A program made the position numbers and the translations under genes. From contig JAZKFP010000035.1 of assembly GCA_040386355.1 (NCBI GenBank), positions 1 to 5,418 of the forward strand: a stretch of 5,418 nucleotides of DNA, in the 5' to 3' direction. Position 1 is the stretch's first letter. Every line of letters begins with the position of its first letter. The DNA comes from JAZKFP01 sp040386355. Lineage in GTDB: Bacteria; Pseudomonadota; Gammaproteobacteria; Pseudomonadales; UBA6940. The notes below the pieces were generated by a model. The model did not search any database. It worked only from the letters and a program-made list of their open reading frames with translations, and had not been told where the DNA came from. Below, piece after piece: positions 3,610-5,418 of the stretch.

Positions 3610-5418
3610 TTAATCATTAGATTTTGACAATTTTTCATCATTAATTTTATTACTTGAAAATAGCTGTCGTACCACTACATAAAATACTGGCACTAAAAAT
3701 ACTGCCAATACAGTTGCAGTAATCATTCCACTCATTACACCAGTACCGATTGCACGTTGACTTGCTGAACCTGCACCCGTTGCAATAAACAATGGAACAA
3801 CACCTAATATAAATGCGAGAGACGTCATAATAATCGGGCGAAAACGCAGTTTCGCAGCTTCCAAAGTTGCATCTATCAAAGACTTGCCTTCTGCTTGTAA
3901 ATCTTTTGCAAATTCAATTATTAAAATCGCATTTTTTGCAGATAATCCAATAATGGTAATTAAACCAACTTTAAAATATACATCGTTTGGCATACTTCGC
4001 AACGTAACGCCAAGCACTGCGCCTAATACTCCCAACGGCACAACCAACATTACGGATATTGGAATTGTTGCGCTTTCATAAAGAGCAGCCAGCACCAAAA
4101 ATACTGCTAGTAAAGACAATCCCATTAGCATTGGCATTTGATCGCCCGATATTTTTTCTTCGCGCGATTGTCCAGTCCATTCAAAACCAAAACCTATTGG
4201 TAATTTACTCGCAAGCGTTTCCATCTCTTGCATAGCTTCACCACTGCTTTTTCCAGCTACAGCTTGTCCTGAAATTTTCATTGCAGGATAACCGTTGTAT
4301 CGCACCAGTTGCACAGGTCCAGTAATCCATTGAGTTGTTGTAATACTGGCTAGCGATACCATTTCTCCAGCGGTATTACGCACATAAAGTTTTTGTAAAT
4401 CTTCTGGTTGTAATCGCTGAGTTGCTTCAGCTTGCATTATAACGCGCTGCTGTCTTCCTTGATTCGGAAAATCATTTAAATACGATGAACCAAAAGCTGA
4501 GGATAACGATGTATTTATATCAGCAAATGAAACACCTAATGCACTGGCTTTATCACGATCAACATTTACTTGCAGTTGCGGAGTATCTTCTAAACCTTCC
4601 GGGCGAACACCAGTCAACAATGAACTTTTCGTCGCCATATCCAGTAATTGATTACGCGCATCTAATAATGCCGCATGACCTAATCCTGCGCGATCTTGCA
4701 AACGAAATGTAAAACCAGTTGCATTGCCTAATTCACGAATTGGCGGAGGATTTAATGCAGCAACAATGGCGTCTTTTATTCCTGCAAACGCACCCATTGC
4801 TCTCGCAGCAATTTCTTCTGCAGTATTTTCAGCGTCTCGTTCATCCCAATCTTTCAACGGTACAAATGCAATTCCCGCATTTTGACCGCTACCTGAAAAG
4901 CTATAGCCAGTAATTGCAATAGTATGAGATACACCGGATTGATTTAAATAATGATCTTCAACCTGCTTCACAACATTTAACGTTCGATTAGCGCTGGCAC
5001 CAGGCGGTAATTGAATATTAGTAACAATATAACCTTGATCTTCATTCGGTAAAAAAGAGCTGGGTAATCGCATAAATATTAAGCCAACGCAAATTAAAAT
5101 CAAACCATATACCAACATATAGCGTGTCGTTTTACTTAACATGCTAGCTACAATATTTTGATATTTATTGGTTGCTGAAGTGAATTTACGATTGAACCAA
5201 CCAAAAAATCCTTTTCTTGTATGATCGCCTGGCAAAATTGGTTTTAAAAAAGTTGCACACAAAGCAGGTGTTAACGTTAATGCCATTAATGCGGAAAATG
5301 CCATTGACGTTGCCATCGATAATGAAAACTGTCTATAAATTGCGCCAACTGCACCACCAAAAAATGCCATTGGAATAAATACCGCAATTAAAACCAGCGT
5401 AATTCCAACAATTGCTCC
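3610..5418 (-). CDS. RND (HAE1) multidrug efflux pump inner-membrane subunit, AcrB/MexB type, N-terminus beyond window
   Basis: The pump swaps protons for hydrophobic drugs and works as a trimer with a periplasmic adaptor and a TolC-like channel. The frame is open to the right edge, so 602 residues are seen, matching AcrB from about residue 440 to its end; the whole protein should be near 1,040. The Met at 5370 is internal (AcrB position ~456), not a start. Visible parts are the TM5-TM6 region with FFGGAVGAIYRQ and LTPALCATFLKP, the second periplasmic loop (about 118-427), and TM8-TM12 (428-590). Proton-relay residues are present: Lys495 (AcrB Lys940) in GLSAKNA, Arg525 (Arg971) and Thr532 (Thr978). 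The aspartate pair of TM4 is outside the window. The gate loop reads GYSFSGSGQNAG, with Tyr172 where AcrB has Phe615 and Phe174 for Phe617. The adaptor gene is expected just upstream, beyond the edge. The gene is intact as far as seen. Confidence 0.97.
   Translation of the reverse strand, partial: GAIVGITLVLIAVFIPMAFFGGAVGAIYRQFSLSMATSMAFSALMALTLTPALCATFLKPILPGDHTRKGFFGWFNRKFTSATNKYQNIVASMLSKTTRYMLVYGLILICVGLIFMRLPSSFLPNEDQGYIVTNIQLPPGASANRTLNVVKQVEDHYLNQSGVSHTIAITGYSFSGSGQNAGIAFVPLKDWDERDAENTAEEIAARAMGAFAGIKDAIVAALNPPPIRELGNATGFTFRLQDRAGLGHAALLDARNQLLDMATKSSLLTGVRPEGLEDTPQLQVNVDRDKASALGVSFADINTSLSSAFGSSYLNDFPNQGRQQRVIMQAEATQRLQPEDLQKLYVRNTAGEMVSLASITTTQWITGPVQLVRYNGYPAMKISGQAVAGKSSGEAMQEMETLASKLPIGFGFEWTGQSREEKISGDQMPMLMGLSLLAVFLVLAALYESATIPISVMLVVPLGVLGAVLGVTLRSMPNDVYFKVGLITIIGLSAKNAILIIEFAKDLQAEGKSLIDATLEAAKLRFRPIIMTSLAFILGVVPLFIATGAGSASQRAIGTGVMSGMITATVLAVFLVPVFYVVVRQLFSSNKINDEKLSKSND

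Noticed and set aside
3884..4913. Three plus-strand open frames (3884-4081, 4485-4712, 4719-4913)
   Set aside because: All are antisense to the RND pump, whose sequence is continuous and well conserved; their products look compositionally random.
1..5418. CRISPR array, tRNA/rRNA, insertion sequence, toxin-antitoxin or defence module
   Set aside because: No regularly spaced repeats, cloverleaf-like sequence, transposase or defence-type motifs were found on either strand.

Overview
This window looks like chromosome from an AT-rich (well under 45% GC by eye), Gram-negative gammaproteobacterium. The evidence is an AcrB/MexB-type RND pump subunit, a lipoprotein with a classical lipobox, a Grx2/GST-like protein, an SRAP (YedK/HMCES) protein, and a small-protein/HTTM-like gene pair that I recall from other gammaproteobacteria. 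The order cannot be fixed from the sequence; an AT-rich lineage such as Legionellales would fit but is a guess.

All seven genes lie on the minus strand, so transcription runs from the right edge to the left edge. In that order they are: (1) the C-terminal ~600 residues of an inner-membrane RND multidrug efflux pump (3610-5418, N-terminal part beyond the right edge); (2) a ~210-bp spacer holding a 9-bp inverted repeat; (3) a VOC-fold protein (2997-3398); (4) a secreted lipoprotein of an unnamed family (2220-2939); (5) an SRAP-domain DNA-repair protein starting at GTG (1545-2141), with an mRNA hairpin just ahead of its ribosome binding site; (6) a ~118-bp AT-rich spacer with several small inverted repeats; (7) a cysteine-type GST-like protein (815-1426); (8) a small conserved protein of unknown function (301-774), whose stop codon overlaps (ATGA) the start of (9) an HTTM-like membrane protein running off the left edge (2-304).

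The genes do not form one pathway. A loose theme is protection from chemical damage: drug efflux, a VOC protein, a GST-like thiol protein and an abasic-site repair protein. Gene neighbourhood alone does not show that they work together. The only pair that looks truly linked is the small protein and the HTTM-like protein, which overlap. No convincing intrinsic terminator, tRNA, rRNA, CRISPR array, insertion sequence or phage feature was seen, and no clear novel defence or mobile system is present. The least understood parts are the lipoprotein family and the left-edge pair.
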